Shown: positions 44,886 through 54,402 of the stretch, piece by piece
Numbering within the stretch: the stretch's first letter is position 1
Layout of the letters: each line of letters starts with the position of its first letter
The notes under the pieces: generated by a model
Seen by the model: only the letters and a program-made list of their open reading frames with translations
Databases searched by the model: none
What the model was told of the DNA's origin: nothing
Assembly: GCA_030583665.1 (NCBI GenBank)
Contig: CP129469.1
Span: 3,339,043-3,403,042 of the forward strand
DNA length: 64,000 nt
Reading direction: 5' to 3'
Source: Candidatus Jettenia sp. AMX2
Lineage (GTDB): Bacteria; Planctomycetota; Brocadiia; Brocadiales; Brocadiaceae
Translations under genes and position numbers: made by a program

Positions 44886-46625
44886 ATGGCAATATTTACA
44901 TTCGACAAATCACACTCACTTGGGAAAGTCCGCGCTGTGGATACCAGAAAAGTGAACATCCAAGTCAACAGCGATGAAGACCTTCGCAAAGCGCGTGTTG
45001 GACAGCTTGTGGCACTCTCTCTTCCAGGCGCTGTCGAAGAATGGCTAATTGGCATCATCGACAAGATCATCAAAACACCCGTTTTGGAAGAGCAGCCCAT
45101 TACCGAAGAGAACGGTTCTGCTGAAATGGCAGCTATGGTCTTGCCTCGAGAGAGTGTTCTCAACACGGTTCAATTGACGTTGGTGGGTACAGTTGGTTTG
45201 ACAACCGACAATAAAACCAAGTTCTCCCGTTCACTAGTCCAAGTACCGGAGATTGACGGAACATGCCATATATTGCGCGACGCTCAGTTGCAGACCTTCA
45301 TGCGTCTGCTTTCCGCCGAAGGTAAGACGGAACATTCATTGGAAATTGGCCGTTACACAATCGATGAGAACGCCAAAGCCTATTTAGATGGCAATAAGCT
45401 ATTTCAACGTCATGCTTCCCTCTTAGGTAGCACAGGTTCAGGCAAATCCTGGATGGTTGCATTAATTCTTGAACAAGCGGCTAAATTGCCATCTGCCAAC
45501 ATAATTGTATTCGACCTTCATGGAGAGTACCGGGAATTGTCATACTCGCGACACCTCCACATTCCTGGTCCTGAGGAACTTGGGCAAACCGATCATTCTC
45601 TGCTATTTCTTCCATATTGGCTTCTCAATGCAGAGGAATTGCAGGCTATGTTCATTGACAGGAGCGAATTCAGTGCCCACAACCAAGTTATGGCATTTCA
45701 GGATACTGTTATTGCCGAAAAGAAGAAGACGCTCGAGACTTTGAAAAAAACAGATGTGCTGAATGCTTTCACACTTGATAGTCCCATCCCATTTCAAATC
45801 AAGAACGTTCTTAAGGAACTGGAGCGCCAGAACACGGAAATGGTCCCGGGGTCAAGCGGGAAGGACAAGCAAGGCCCATTCTACGGTCAGTTCAGCCGCC
45901 TTCTTGTGCGTCTGAACAGTAAGGTCAGCGACAAGCGTTACGGATTCCTTTTTCAGGCACCAGACTCCGAACATCAATATGATGCCATGGCCGGGATGAT
46001 TACAAGGCTAATGGATTACTCGACGCACAATGCACAAATCAAGGTCATCGACTTTTCAGAGGTTCCAGCAGACATTTTGCCAGTAATTGTAGGATTGGTT
46101 GCTCGAATTATTTATCAGGTTCAATTCTGGACGGATCGCGATAAGCGTCGCCCAATGGCGCTTGTTTGCGATGAGGCACACCTATACCTTCCTAAAAAAG
46201 ACGGAAAGAATCCTGTGGAACAACGCGCAATTGAGAACTTTGAGAAGATTGCCAAGGAAGGCCGCAAATATGGCGTAGCTCTTCTCATTATAAGCCAGCG
46301 TCCATCCGATGTCAGTTCCACGATACTCAGTCAGTGCAACAATGTCATCGCTCTGCGTTTGACCAATGGCGACGATCAGTCCACGGTTAAGCTCCTGATG
46401 CCAGAAAGCCTTGAGGGATTAATGGATACATTGCCTATTCTAGACATTGGTGAGGCGTTGATTGTGGGTGATGCTGTTTTGCTCCCAAGTAGAATCCGCA
46501 TTAATAAACCAAGTGAAACACCTCTAAGTGCCACAATTGATTTCTGGGATGAATGGAACAAGAAACCTGAAAAACCAGATTTCTTGAAAGCAGTTGAGAA
46601 CATGCGAAGGCAGAACAGAACATGA
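44886..46625 (+). CDS. HerA/FtsK-like ATPase of a SIR2-HerA system
   Basis: 579 residues. An N-terminal HAS-barrel-like domain (about 1-150) is followed by a DUF87 HerA ATPase: Walker A GSTGSGKS (181-188), Walker B ALVCDEAH (425-432), and the sensor LLIISQRPSDVSSTILSQCN. The C-terminal IGEALIVGDAVLLPSRIRI is HerA-typical. HerA forms hexamers that bind SIR2 and activate it. AGGAGG precedes the ATG. Confidence 0.9.
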   Translation: MAIFTFDKSHSLGKVRAVDTRKVNIQVNSDEDLRKARVGQLVALSLPGAVEEWLIGIIDKIIKTPVLEEQPITEENGSAEMAAMVLPRESVLNTVQLTLVGTVGLTTDNKTKFSRSLVQVPEIDGTCHILRDAQLQTFMRLLSAEGKTEHSLEIGRYTIDENAKAYLDGNKLFQRHASLLGSTGSGKSWMVALILEQAAKLPSANIIVFDLHGEYRELSYSRHLHIPGPEELGQTDHSLLFLPYWLLNAEELQAMFIDRSEFSAHNQVMAFQDTVIAEKKKTLETLKKTDVLNAFTLDSPIPFQIKNVLKELERQNTEMVPGSSGKDKQGPFYGQFSRLLVRLNSKVSDKRYGFLFQAPDSEHQYDAMAGMITRLMDYSTHNAQIKVIDFSEVPADILPVIVGLVARIIYQVQFWTDRDKRRPMALVCDEAHLYLPKKDGKNPVEQRAIENFEKIAKEGRKYGVALLIISQRPSDVSSTILSQCNNVIALRLTNGDDQSTVKLLMPESLEGLMDTLPILDIGEALIVGDAVLLPSRIRINKPSETPLSATIDFWDEWNKKPEKPDFLKAVENMRRQNRT

Positions 46626-46658
46626 GAAAGGTTACCAAATCTGTGGTGAAATAGAAAT

Positions 46659-47711
46659 ATGAGTGATGAAATAAAATACGAAGACGAAAAATGCCGGCGA
46701 TTCAATGAATCGTTAGATGAAGAAGGCGATGTGAATATAGCGAACATTTCTTTCTCCCGTAGCCGTATTTTATTTGAGATGGATTTTGAAACATATAAGC
46801 AAGCTCTATATGAATTTTTAGAGCAGGATTATGAGGACCTAAAACAGATTATTTTTGATTATTATCCGGCATGTATCGCCTATAATTTCAGATTGTCAGA
46901 ACGCGGCGAAGGCTCTACTGATCCAGTGAGAAAACTTCTTCATCTAAAGGATAGCTGGGAATCAGTTATTTTTGTCTTGTACGCTTTAGTTATGGGCGAG
47001 GTTCGCAGAAAAGGAGTGGATTTAAAGACAACTCAAATATTTGTGTCATACGATGCGGGCGGTAATCCTATCTTTTCGAGCTTCAATTCAGACAAGGTAT
47101 TATCAGACGCCTTAAAGCAGAAACTACAGAATATAAAGGCAATTGTTCAACATGTAAAAAATCGAGCCATTGGGTTTAAATGCGCAGAAATTGAGTTAAA
47201 CCTATTTGACGATTTGCTTCAACTGCAAGAAATACGAAACGATCTTTCACATCATACCGTGCCTACACGAGAACAAGCGGAGACTGAGTTAAAAACGGTG
47301 TTGCTGTTATTTCGTGAAATGCTTACTAAGACGAGATTCTTGGAAAATTGTAAGATGCTGCGGTTTGATAATTATTCTTCTGATTGCCGGTGCGAAACAT
47401 TCAACGGTCATTCCTTGAATCGTGAATATGATAATTTTAGTTTTACAGAACCTCATAAAAGCTATGTAATAGGGCTTGGACAAGAGCAAATATTCGTTTT
47501 ATGGGACAATGAGTGCTTTAGTTTATCGCCGTTTCTACATTTTGATAAGGATGCTACAGGGCATGAATCGTATATTTGCGCATACAAAGGCAAAAGACAA
47601 GGAAAATATTGGTATGAGCCAGTAAAAATAAGAACAGAAAAAACTTTTGATCATCTTCAACCCAGCTTTAATACAGAAAAAGATGAAATTATAAAATTGG
47701 TGGTGCCATGA
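46659..47711 (+). CDS. Unrecognised protein with HEPN-like R-x4-H motif, coupled to hsdR
   Basis: 350 residues, no family recognised with confidence. A helical middle part (about 85-230) contains [11 protein letters not shown], with R193 and H198 in the R-x4-H spacing typical of HEPN RNases, followed by a helix [13 protein letters not shown]. The C-terminal 100 residues look beta-rich ([31 protein letters not shown]). The position between HerA and hsdR and the 4-bp ATGA overlap with hsdR make it part of the operon. It may be an RNase toxin, or a sensor for SIR2-HerA or for the restriction subunit. The motif reading is inference, not proof of activity. Confidence 0.6.
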   Translation: MSDEIKYEDEKCRRFNESLDEEGDVNIANISFSRSRILFEMDFETYKQALYEFLEQDYEDLKQIIFDYYPACIAYNFRLSERGEGSTDPVRKLLHLKDSWESVIFVLYALVMGEVRRKGVDLKTTQIFVSYDAGGNPIFSSFNSDKVLSDALKQKLQNIKAIVQHVKNRAIGFKCAEIELNLFDDLLQLQEIRNDLSHHTVPTREQAETELKTVLLLFREMLTKTRFLENCKMLRFDNYSSDCRCETFNGHSLNREYDNFSFTEPHKSYVIGLGQEQIFVLWDNECFSLSPFLHFDKDATGHESYICAYKGKRQGKYWYEPVKIRTEKTFDHLQPSFNTEKDEIIKLVVP

Positions 47712-50700
47712 GTTTTTATGAATCAGATATAGAACAACTTGCTTTGGAGACCCTCAAAGAGGAGCATGGATATAAAATCCTCTACGGACCTGATATTTCT
47801 GAAGGCAAATACAAAGAGCGTGAATACCCGGAAGTAATACTTCAGGCGCGGTTAAAAAACGCAATTGATAAAATAAATGTCCCGATCCCGGAAGATGCCC
47901 GGGAAGAGGCGTTTAAAAAAGTCTTGCGCACCTTCTCTGTCAGCATGATGGAAAACAACGAGTCTTTCCACCGGATGCTTACCGAAGGCGTAGACGTTAA
48001 GTTCCATGTGGGCGAAGGCAAGTCAAGAACAGAGAAGGTATGGCTGATTGATTTCATGAATCCTGATAATAATGAGTTTCTGGCAGTCAATCAATATACC
48101 GTAGTTGAAAATCAGAACAATAAACGGCCGGACATTGTGTTATTTATTAACGGCATTCCTCTGGTTGTGATTGAACTGAAAAATCCCATCGACGAAAACG
48201 CTGACATTAAAGCTGCATTTAATCAACTACAGACCTATAAGCAATTAATTCCTTCGCTTTTTGCCTACAATGTCTTCCTTATTGCCAGCGATGGATGGTT
48301 TGCCAGGATTGGCACGATTACCAGCGACTATGCCCGGTTTATGGAGTGGAAAACCGCTGATGGAGAAACTATTGTTGACGCCAAGGTAGAACCTGAACTT
48401 GAACCGATGATTAAAGGTCTTTTAAATAAAAAGACTTTATTGGATATTATAAGACATTTCATCGTATTTGAGGAGGCAAGAGAAAAGACGCTCAAAAAAA
48501 TCGCCGCGTACCATCAGTATTATGCTGTCAATAAGGCAATCGAATCAACAATTCGCGCAATAGGAGAAGTTCCGCAGAGTGTGCAGGATAGTCCGGAAAA
48601 ATATGGTTTCGCAAGTGTGCGGGATCAATCTCCGGGAGACAAAAGAGCCGGTGTTGTATGGCATACCCAAGGCAGCGGCAAAAGTCTTACGATGGTTTTT
48701 TATGTTGGAAAGCTGGTACTTGCCGAAGAAATGAATAATCCTACGATCGTGGTTTTGACTGACCGCAATGATTTGGATCAGCAGTTATTTGAAACATTTA
48801 CCAATTGTCAGCAATTGATTCGCCAAAAACCGCAACAGGCGGTCAACCGGGAGGACATAAAAAAGTTACTCGCTGTTTCATCAGGCGGTGTGGTGTTTAC
48901 GACTATTCAGAAGTTCCTGCCGGAAGATGTTGGGGCACAATATCCCCTTTTGAGCGAAAGGCAAAATATTGTGGTTATTGCCGACGAAGCGCACCGCAGT
49001 CAGTATGATTTTATTGACGGATTTGCACGGCACATGCGCGATGCCTTGCCCAATGCCTCATTTATCGGATTTACCGGTACTCCTATCGAGAAGGAAGATA
49101 AAAATACGCAGGCGGTATTTGGTAATTATATAGACGTTTATGATATTCAACAGGCGGTAGAAGATGGAGCGACAGTCCGCATCTATTATGAAAGCCGCCT
49201 GGCAAAGATTGAACTTTCAGAAGCTGAACGTAAAAAGCTTGATGAGAAAGTCGAAGATATTACCGAAGGTGATGAGCTTTCAGAGCGGCAGCTTCGTTTT
49301 GCCAGATGGACGAGCAAAGAAGCTGTGGTCGGAAGCCAACAGCGGCTTCAACAGGTTGCGGCTGACATGGTTAACCATTTTGAACAGCGCTTATTAGCGG
49401 CAGAGGGTAAAGCCATGTTTGTCTGCATGAGCCGCGGGATTTGTGTCGCCCTTCATAATGAAATTATTACGTTACGTCCGTACTGGTATGATGCTGATGA
49501 TAATAAAGGTTCGGTAAAGGTTATTATGACCGGTTCTGCCAGCGATCCCCTGGATTGGCAGGGACATATCCGTAATAAGCAGAGAAGAATCAAAATTGGT
49601 GACCGGTTGAAAGACCCCGGAGACCCACTAAAGCTTGTGATTGTCCGCGATATGTGGCTTACCGGCTTTGATGCACCCTGTTTACATACCCTTTACATTG
49701 ACAAGCCGATGAATGGACACAACCTCATGCAGGCAATCGCTCGTGTGAACCGTGTTTTTGGCGATAAAGAAGGTGGACTGGTAGTTGATTATATTGGTAT
49801 TGCTCAGGATTTAAAAAAGGCACTGGCAGTTTACACCGAAAGTAAAGGCAGAGGTAGCCTGGCGTTTGATCAGGAAGAAGCGGTTGCCAGGATGCAGGAA
49901 TTATACGAGATTGTTGTGGATATGTTCCATGGATTTGAGTATCGCAGGTACTTTACGCTTGAGCCAAGAGAAAAATTAAACTTTATCTTAGATGCTACGA
50001 ATTATATAGCAGAATTATCAGAAGAAAAAGACGGACAGAAAATACGGAATGGTAAAGTTCGCTTTAAGAAGAACGTTACAAAGCTGCAAAAAGCATTTGC
50101 GATTTCAGTACCTCATCCGAAGGCGTTTGCGATTCGGAATGATTTGGCGTTCTTTCAGGCTATTAAAGCACGATTCGCAAAATTAGATGAAGAGACAAGG
50201 ACGCGAACAGACGAGGAAATTGAAACAGCTATCAGACAGATCATAAATGATGCTATTGTTTCAAAGGAAGTTGTTGATATTTTCGATGCTGCTGGCTTGA
50301 AGAAGCCGGATATTTCCATTCTCTCAGACGAGTTTCTTGCTGAAATTCATGGAATGCCCCGGAAAAATCTTGCTTTGGAATTATTGAAGCGTCTCCTGAA
50401 TGATGAAATAAAAAGCCGGAAAAAGACGAATTTGGTTCAGGGCAGAAAATTCTCAGAACTTTTAGCTGAAGCGGTTAAGCGGTATCAGAATGGTCTTTTG
50501 GATTCTGCTCAGGTGATTGAAGAGTTGATTAAGCTGGCGCAGCAGATTCGTGAGGCAGACAGACGTGGAGAGGAGCTTAATCTGCGGACGGATGAACTGG
50601 CGTTTTATGACGCCCTTGCAGATAATCCTAAAGCTGAGGCAATACTGGGTGATCAGACTCTTAAAATGATTGCTCATGAATTAGTTGATAGTGTAAGGAG

Positions 50701-50884
50701 AAACACGAGTATTGACTGGCAGATTAAGGAAAGTGTTCAGGCAAAATTACGTGTGCTTGTAAAACGAATCTTGCGAAAGCATAAGTACCCACCAGACGAT
50801 CCGGCTACCGGTGAATATACTGTTTCTGTTACAAAAGTTTTAGACCAGGCGGAACTGCTTGCTGAGTATTGGAGTGAAAACTAA
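47708..50884 (+). CDS. hsdR: Type I restriction-modification system, restriction subunit
   Basis: 1058 residues, full length. The N-terminal nuclease has PDIVLF (D142) and VIELKNP (E156, K158), a PD-ExK site. The helicase/translocase has Walker A QGSGKS (321-326), DEAH (426-429), FTGTPIE and [10 protein letters not shown]. It translocates DNA and cuts at a distance when HsdM and HsdS bind unmodified sites. All motifs look intact. It starts within the end of the preceding gene and is the last gene of the defence operon. Confidence 0.96.
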   Translation: MSFYESDIEQLALETLKEEHGYKILYGPDISEGKYKEREYPEVILQARLKNAIDKINVPIPEDAREEAFKKVLRTFSVSMMENNESFHRMLTEGVDVKFHVGEGKSRTEKVWLIDFMNPDNNEFLAVNQYTVVENQNNKRPDIVLFINGIPLVVIELKNPIDENADIKAAFNQLQTYKQLIPSLFAYNVFLIASDGWFARIGTITSDYARFMEWKTADGETIVDAKVEPELEPMIKGLLNKKTLLDIIRHFIVFEEAREKTLKKIAAYHQYYAVNKAIESTIRAIGEVPQSVQDSPEKYGFASVRDQSPGDKRAGVVWHTQGSGKSLTMVFYVGKLVLAEEMNNPTIVVLTDRNDLDQQLFETFTNCQQLIRQKPQQAVNREDIKKLLAVSSGGVVFTTIQKFLPEDVGAQYPLLSERQNIVVIADEAHRSQYDFIDGFARHMRDALPNASFIGFTGTPIEKEDKNTQAVFGNYIDVYDIQQAVEDGATVRIYYESRLAKIELSEAERKKLDEKVEDITEGDELSERQLRFARWTSKEAVVGSQQRLQQVAADMVNHFEQRLLAAEGKAMFVCMSRGICVALHNEIITLRPYWYDADDNKGSVKVIMTGSASDPLDWQGHIRNKQRRIKIGDRLKDPGDPLKLVIVRDMWLTGFDAPCLHTLYIDKPMNGHNLMQAIARVNRVFGDKEGGLVVDYIGIAQDLKKALAVYTESKGRGSLAFDQEEAVARMQELYEIVVDMFHGFEYRRYFTLEPREKLNFILDATNYIAELSEEKDGQKIRNGKVRFKKNVTKLQKAFAISVPHPKAFAIRNDLAFFQAIKARFAKLDEETRTRTDEEIETAIRQIINDAIVSKEVVDIFDAAGLKKPDISILSDEFLAEIHGMPRKNLALELLKRLLNDEIKSRKKTNLVQGRKFSELLAEAVKRYQNGLLDSAQVIEELIKLAQQIREADRRGEELNLRTDELAFYDALADNPKAEAILGDQTLKMIAHELVDSVRRNTSIDWQIKESVQAKLRVLVKRILRKHKYPPDDPATGEYTVSVTKVLDQAELLAEYWSEN

Positions 50885-51395
50885 TTGGTATAGGAATAAA
50901 GAATATTCGAACCGCTGATATCCTTGTAAAGGTTAGATTCCTGGGGATACTATTACATTGTCAAGGTGATTTATGATAATACTGCTGACACAATCTGAAA
51001 GACTGATCCCTCGTCTTTACCCAAAGTTGGAAGGATGGTTTGGTAAGGTCCTACAAATAAAGGACTTGTAGTTTTTAAGGCTTTTAAAACTCAATTTCAT
51101 ATCCTTTTACTTTTCAATAACTTACCGACTCGTGGGTAAAGGGCAAGACTGAGCCAGCCATGAATCTGTTTATCAAATCCGGTGATTTTACATCTTCGGA
51201 GTGAGCAATGAAGTAACGAATAAATTCTTTTCGCTTCATACAATAATATATTTTGTATTTTTATTGTGTTTGTACTATTCATTTCCTTCTCTATGGATAA
51301 TTGTTTTACATTAAGTTTTTCTCTCAATATTAAAAAAGTGATAGAGAGTGCAAGCCTTTTTCTGTTTCTTCCCCGGGAAAAAAGGAACAGAACAA
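50885..51395. other. Gap of 511 bases after hsdR, no convincing gene
   Basis: Contains a partial inverted repeat (AAGACTGATCCCTCGTCTTT near 50998 and its relative near 51130-51160). A short minus frame at 51114-51239, MKRKEFIRYFIAHSE onward, looks vaguely like a HicA toxin start but has no ribosome site and no HicA core. Confidence 0.5.
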
Positions 51396-52280
51396 TTACA
51401 AGTGAACCCCCAGTGTATTTGCAATACGGCAGAATTCTTCGTTATTATTGAATGTGATCGTTATCTTTCCTTTTCCGTTTCTTTCTTTTATGGAGACCTT
51501 TGTTCCAAAAAACCTTCTGAACCGGTCTTCCATGTCCTCGACCTGCGGATGCATCCTTTTCTTTGGTGTTGCTGTGTTGCTGTTTTTTTCAACTTTCTCC
51601 AGCGAAACAATGGTTTCTACTTCTCTAACCGAGAGCCCTTCTTTTATGATCCGCCCGGAAAGGCTCAGTTGTTTTTCCTTTTCACGTAAAGATAAAAGTG
51701 CCCGTGCATGCCCCATGGATATTGTTCCACGTGAAACGTTGTCCTGGATTTCACGGGGCAGATCCAGCAGTCTGATATAATTCGTTACCGAGCTCCTGTC
51801 TTTTCCCATTGCCTTTGCAACCTGTTCCTGGGTAAGGCCAAATTCATTGATTAACCTTTGAAATCCTGCAGCCTTTTCAATCGGATTAAGGTCTTCTCTC
51901 TGAATATTTTCTATCAAGGCAATCTCCAGATTGTTGAGTTCATCTGCTTCCCGGACAACTGCGGGGATTTCTTTCAATCCAATCTGTTTTGCTGCCCTCC
52001 ACCGGCGTTCGCCTGCAATGAGCATGTATCCCTCTGAAACAGGTCTTACGATGATAGGCTGCAGGATGCCGTATTTTTTTATCGACTCTACCAACCCATG
52101 CATTTCCTTCTCATGAAAGGCATCGCGCGGTTGGTGATTGTTAGGTTTGATATCATGCGGGTTGAGTTTTATAATGTCGCTTCGTCCTGTCTCCCTGCCT
52201 TGTTGCATCACGTCCTCTATTCCTATAACGCCGCCTAATAATGTTTGTAAGCTGCGGCTGAGTTTTTCCTTTTTTGACAT
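51396..52280 (-). CDS. parB: ParB/Spo0J chromosome-partitioning protein
   Basis: 294 residues. The N-terminal domain has IKPNNHQPRDAF and GERRWRAAKQIGL, the CTP-binding box C; then ALIENIQREDLNPIE, the helix-turn-helix LTQEQVAKAMGKDRSSVTNYIRLL, and GHARALL. A C-terminal dimerisation part follows. It loads onto parS and organises the origin region with ParA and SMC. parA is not next to it. Two parS-like sites lie within 0.9 kb, one inside this gene. Confidence 0.95.
   Translation of the reverse strand: MSKKEKLSRSLQTLLGGVIGIEDVMQQGRETGRSDIIKLNPHDIKPNNHQPRDAFHEKEMHGLVESIKKYGILQPIIVRPVSEGYMLIAGERRWRAAKQIGLKEIPAVVREADELNNLEIALIENIQREDLNPIEKAAGFQRLINEFGLTQEQVAKAMGKDRSSVTNYIRLLDLPREIQDNVSRGTISMGHARALLSLREKEKQLSLSGRIIKEGLSVREVETIVSLEKVEKNSNTATPKKRMHPQVEDMEDRFRRFFGTKVSIKERNGKGKITITFNNNEEFCRIANTLGVHL
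51723..51738. promoter_or_regulatory. parS-like site inside parB
   Basis: TGTTCCACGTGAAACG differs from the consensus TGTTnCACGTGAAACA only at the last base. It lies within the parB coding sequence, as one parS does in B. subtilis spo0J. Confidence 0.8.
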
Positions 52281-52424
52281 GGCTGAGGCTCCTTATATAA
52301 ATGATTTTATTTGCATTCCCATAAGGGGAATGCTAGTATTTAGCAATTGTGGCTAAGGAATTCCAATAGAGACATATCCTAGTGTATCGTTCTACAAATA
52401 TGTTTACATATATTTTTGTCAAAG

Positions 52425-52505
52425 CGAGCGACAGCGAAGCAAACTTAAGGCTATATAGAACAAGAGTATGCTTCGTCGTTCCACCCCCTCGCAATGACAT
52501 TCGTT
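52425..52505. repeat. AAGCGAGCGAC / CTCGCAATGACA repeat
   Basis: The words AAAGCGAGCGACAGCGAAGC, TTCGTCGTTCCACC and CTCGCAATGACAT link it to the other interspersed repeats of the window. The remaining bases of 52281-52637 hold only parS. Confidence 0.45.
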
Positions 52506-52604
52506 TTTGTATAGGTTTTTATGAAACGTTGTACTAGAATTGTTTGGTTCTTCAATGAATTACCTTTTACCTGTTTTACTGAAATTCTGATTGTTCAGAA
52601 TAAA

Positions 52605-52620
52605 TGTTTCACGTGAAACA
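52605..52620. promoter_or_regulatory. Perfect parS centromere site
   Basis: TGTTTCACGTGAAACA, the full 16-bp palindromic parS consensus, lies 325 bp upstream of parB and 18 bp before the next gene. It is the ParB nucleation site; its location suggests the chromosome origin is near. Confidence 0.93.
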
Positions 52621-52637
52621 TTCATTTTTGCTAGTGT

Positions 52638-53471
52638 ATGAGATTTTTTAAAATTTGCAAGTCATTTTATAAATCCGGACTTCTGGCGATTGCTGTTCTT
52701 ACGTTCAGGGATATCTCGCGACAAACGCTGTTTTATTTTATTCTGGGCGTTGGTTGTTGTTTACTATTCTTCTCATCATTTTTTACCCTGTTTGCCTTTG
52801 GGGAAGAATCGAGAATGATCAGGGAGATGGGGATATCTACAATCGTGCTCTGTTGCTTATGTCTTGCATCTCTGAGCGCAACGAGTACCCTCTTTACAGA
52901 AAGAGAACAAGGCACTCTTGTAACCCTGTTGTGTAAACCTGTTGCCCAGAGGACCATCCTTCTTGGCAAGTTTTTTGGGATCACAGGGGTTATTTTCTTT
53001 GTGTGTATGTTTATGGGGTTTTTTTTATCATTAGCCATAACGATAAAAGGGTTTCCTGGGGATTACCGTAATTTTACCACCTCACTGATAAGTGTTGCCG
53101 CTTTTGTTTTTCTTAAACTGCTTTTCTCTTTTCTCCAGGTTGCGATCATTTGCTCAATTGCAATATTGGGATCCGTCTGCCTTCCTATGGTATCCAACCT
53201 GGGCCTTTGTATGGTGGTTTATATTGTCGGGAATCTGACACAATCTTTCTATGGAATATTTCAGGAAAATGGAAACTTAAGCGCCCTTTTTTGGTTTATC
53301 CTGTTCTTTTTTTCCGTTATTCCAAACCTGAGTGAATTTAGTAACATAGAGAGTTCTTTTGAAAGTGTTCGTTTTGTTACGATAGCACTGATGGTATTGT
53401 ATACGGTTCTGTATGTAACATTCATTCTTACCGTAGCATGCGAGCTTTTTGAGAAAAAGGAATGTAGCTAA
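52638..53471 (+). CDS. ABC-2-type membrane permease-like protein
   Basis: 277 residues with six to seven membrane helices. The N-terminus VLTFRDISRQTLFYFILGVG and the later TLFTEREQGTLVTLLCKPV, RTILLGKFFGI are characteristic of ABC-2 permease subunits, where FxxExxxGT-like and KPVxR-like words are conserved. It would need an ATPase, but none is adjacent. The start is 18 bp after parS, with no good ribosome site, so a different start is possible. Confidence 0.7.
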   Translation: MRFFKICKSFYKSGLLAIAVLTFRDISRQTLFYFILGVGCCLLFFSSFFTLFAFGEESRMIREMGISTIVLCCLCLASLSATSTLFTEREQGTLVTLLCKPVAQRTILLGKFFGITGVIFFVCMFMGFFLSLAITIKGFPGDYRNFTTSLISVAAFVFLKLLFSFLQVAIICSIAILGSVCLPMVSNLGLCMVVYIVGNLTQSFYGIFQENGNLSALFWFILFFFSVIPNLSEFSNIESSFESVRFVTIALMVLYTVLYVTFILTVACELFEKKECS

Positions 53472-53600
53472 ATGGTAGCAACTATCCGGTCAGCACGGCA
53501 GGGGAGAAACATGACTCATTTTCCTTTGTCCATTTTCGTAAGGACTGGATGCACGGAAAGAGAGATTGCGGCAAGGTTATTTGTCTTCGAAAACGGAGTG

Positions 53601-53625
53601 TATTGTATTGTATTGTATTGTATTG
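53601..53625 (+). repeat. Pentanucleotide tandem repeat, (TATTG)5
   Basis: Five exact TATTG units, 42 bases before the preferred start of the phosphoesterase gene. Slippage here would change the spacing of upstream signals, or the frame if an upstream start is used. Confidence 0.85.
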
Positions 53626-53666
53626 TACCCGCAGTTATTTTACGGATGTGGAGAGAGGATTTTGCA

Positions 53667-54395
53667 TTGATCTACGGAATAATAGGGGATATACATAGTA
53701 ATTATGAAGCTTTAGCGGCAGTGATTCGGGAGTTTCAACAGGAACAGGTTGAGCAGATATTATGCATCGGGGATATTGTAGGTTATGCCGCAGAACCGGT
53801 AGAATGCATCGATTTACTTTCTGATTTAAAATGCATAAGTGTTGCAGGGAACCATGACTATGCAGTTGCAGGGAAATTTCCCGGAGAATATTTCCATGCG
53901 GATGCAAGGGCGGCTGTGTTGTGGACTGTCAAACAACTACCAGATGGATATACGGACTATTTGAAAAATTTACCACTGGTGAAAGAGATTAACGATATTA
54001 CCCTTGTTCATGGCTCTCTCAACCATCCGGAAATCTTTTATTACATAGTATCCGAGCGCGATGCACGATTGAATCTGAATTTGTTAAAGACTTCAATTTG
54101 TTTTTACGGCCATACCCATGTACCATTGGCAGTTTTGTCTGATAACAGAAATATGCGTGTTGAAAGTGGACCCGTTATAGATTTGAATACAGCAGAGAAG
54201 TTTCTTATCAATGTGGGAAGTGTGGGGCAGCCCCGGGACTGGGACCTCAGGGCTTCCTGTGTTGTCTATGATACTAAAAAAAAGATTGTAAAAATAAAAC
54301 GCATTAAATACGATATTGACAGAGCGGTTGAAAAGATATATTCGGCAGGCTTACCCAGAATTAACGCCATGCGTTTAACTGAATATATTTCATGA
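53667..54395 (+). CDS. Calcineurin-like metallophosphoesterase (YfcE/MJ0936 type)
   Basis: 242 residues from a TTG at 53667, chosen because GGAGAGAGG lies 8 bases upstream and the protein then begins IYGIIGDIHSN, the usual N-terminus of this family. An ATG at 53646 lacks a ribosome site, and the longer upstream frame reads through a repeat tract. Metal ligands are in GDIHSN, CIGDIVGYAAEP, GNHDYAV, LVHGS and YGHTHVP. It is an intracellular phosphodiesterase or phosphatase; its substrate is unknown. It converges on serA. Confidence 0.8.
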   Translation: MIYGIIGDIHSNYEALAAVIREFQQEQVEQILCIGDIVGYAAEPVECIDLLSDLKCISVAGNHDYAVAGKFPGEYFHADARAAVLWTVKQLPDGYTDYLKNLPLVKEINDITLVHGSLNHPEIFYYIVSERDARLNLNLLKTSICFYGHTHVPLAVLSDNRNMRVESGPVIDLNTAEKFLINVGSVGQPRDWDLRASCVVYDTKKKIVKIKRIKYDIDRAVEKIYSAGLPRINAMRLTEYIS

Positions 54396-54402
54396 AAATA
54401 AC

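Noticed and set aside
51114-51239. Minus frame starting MKRKEFIRYF, resembling a HicA toxin
   Set aside because: No ribosome site, no HicA core (REGGNH or PRH words), only 41 codons.
53472-53666. Upstream extension of the phosphoesterase frame
   Set aside because: It runs through the TATTG repeat, lacks a ribosome site, and the family starts at the GDIHSN strand.
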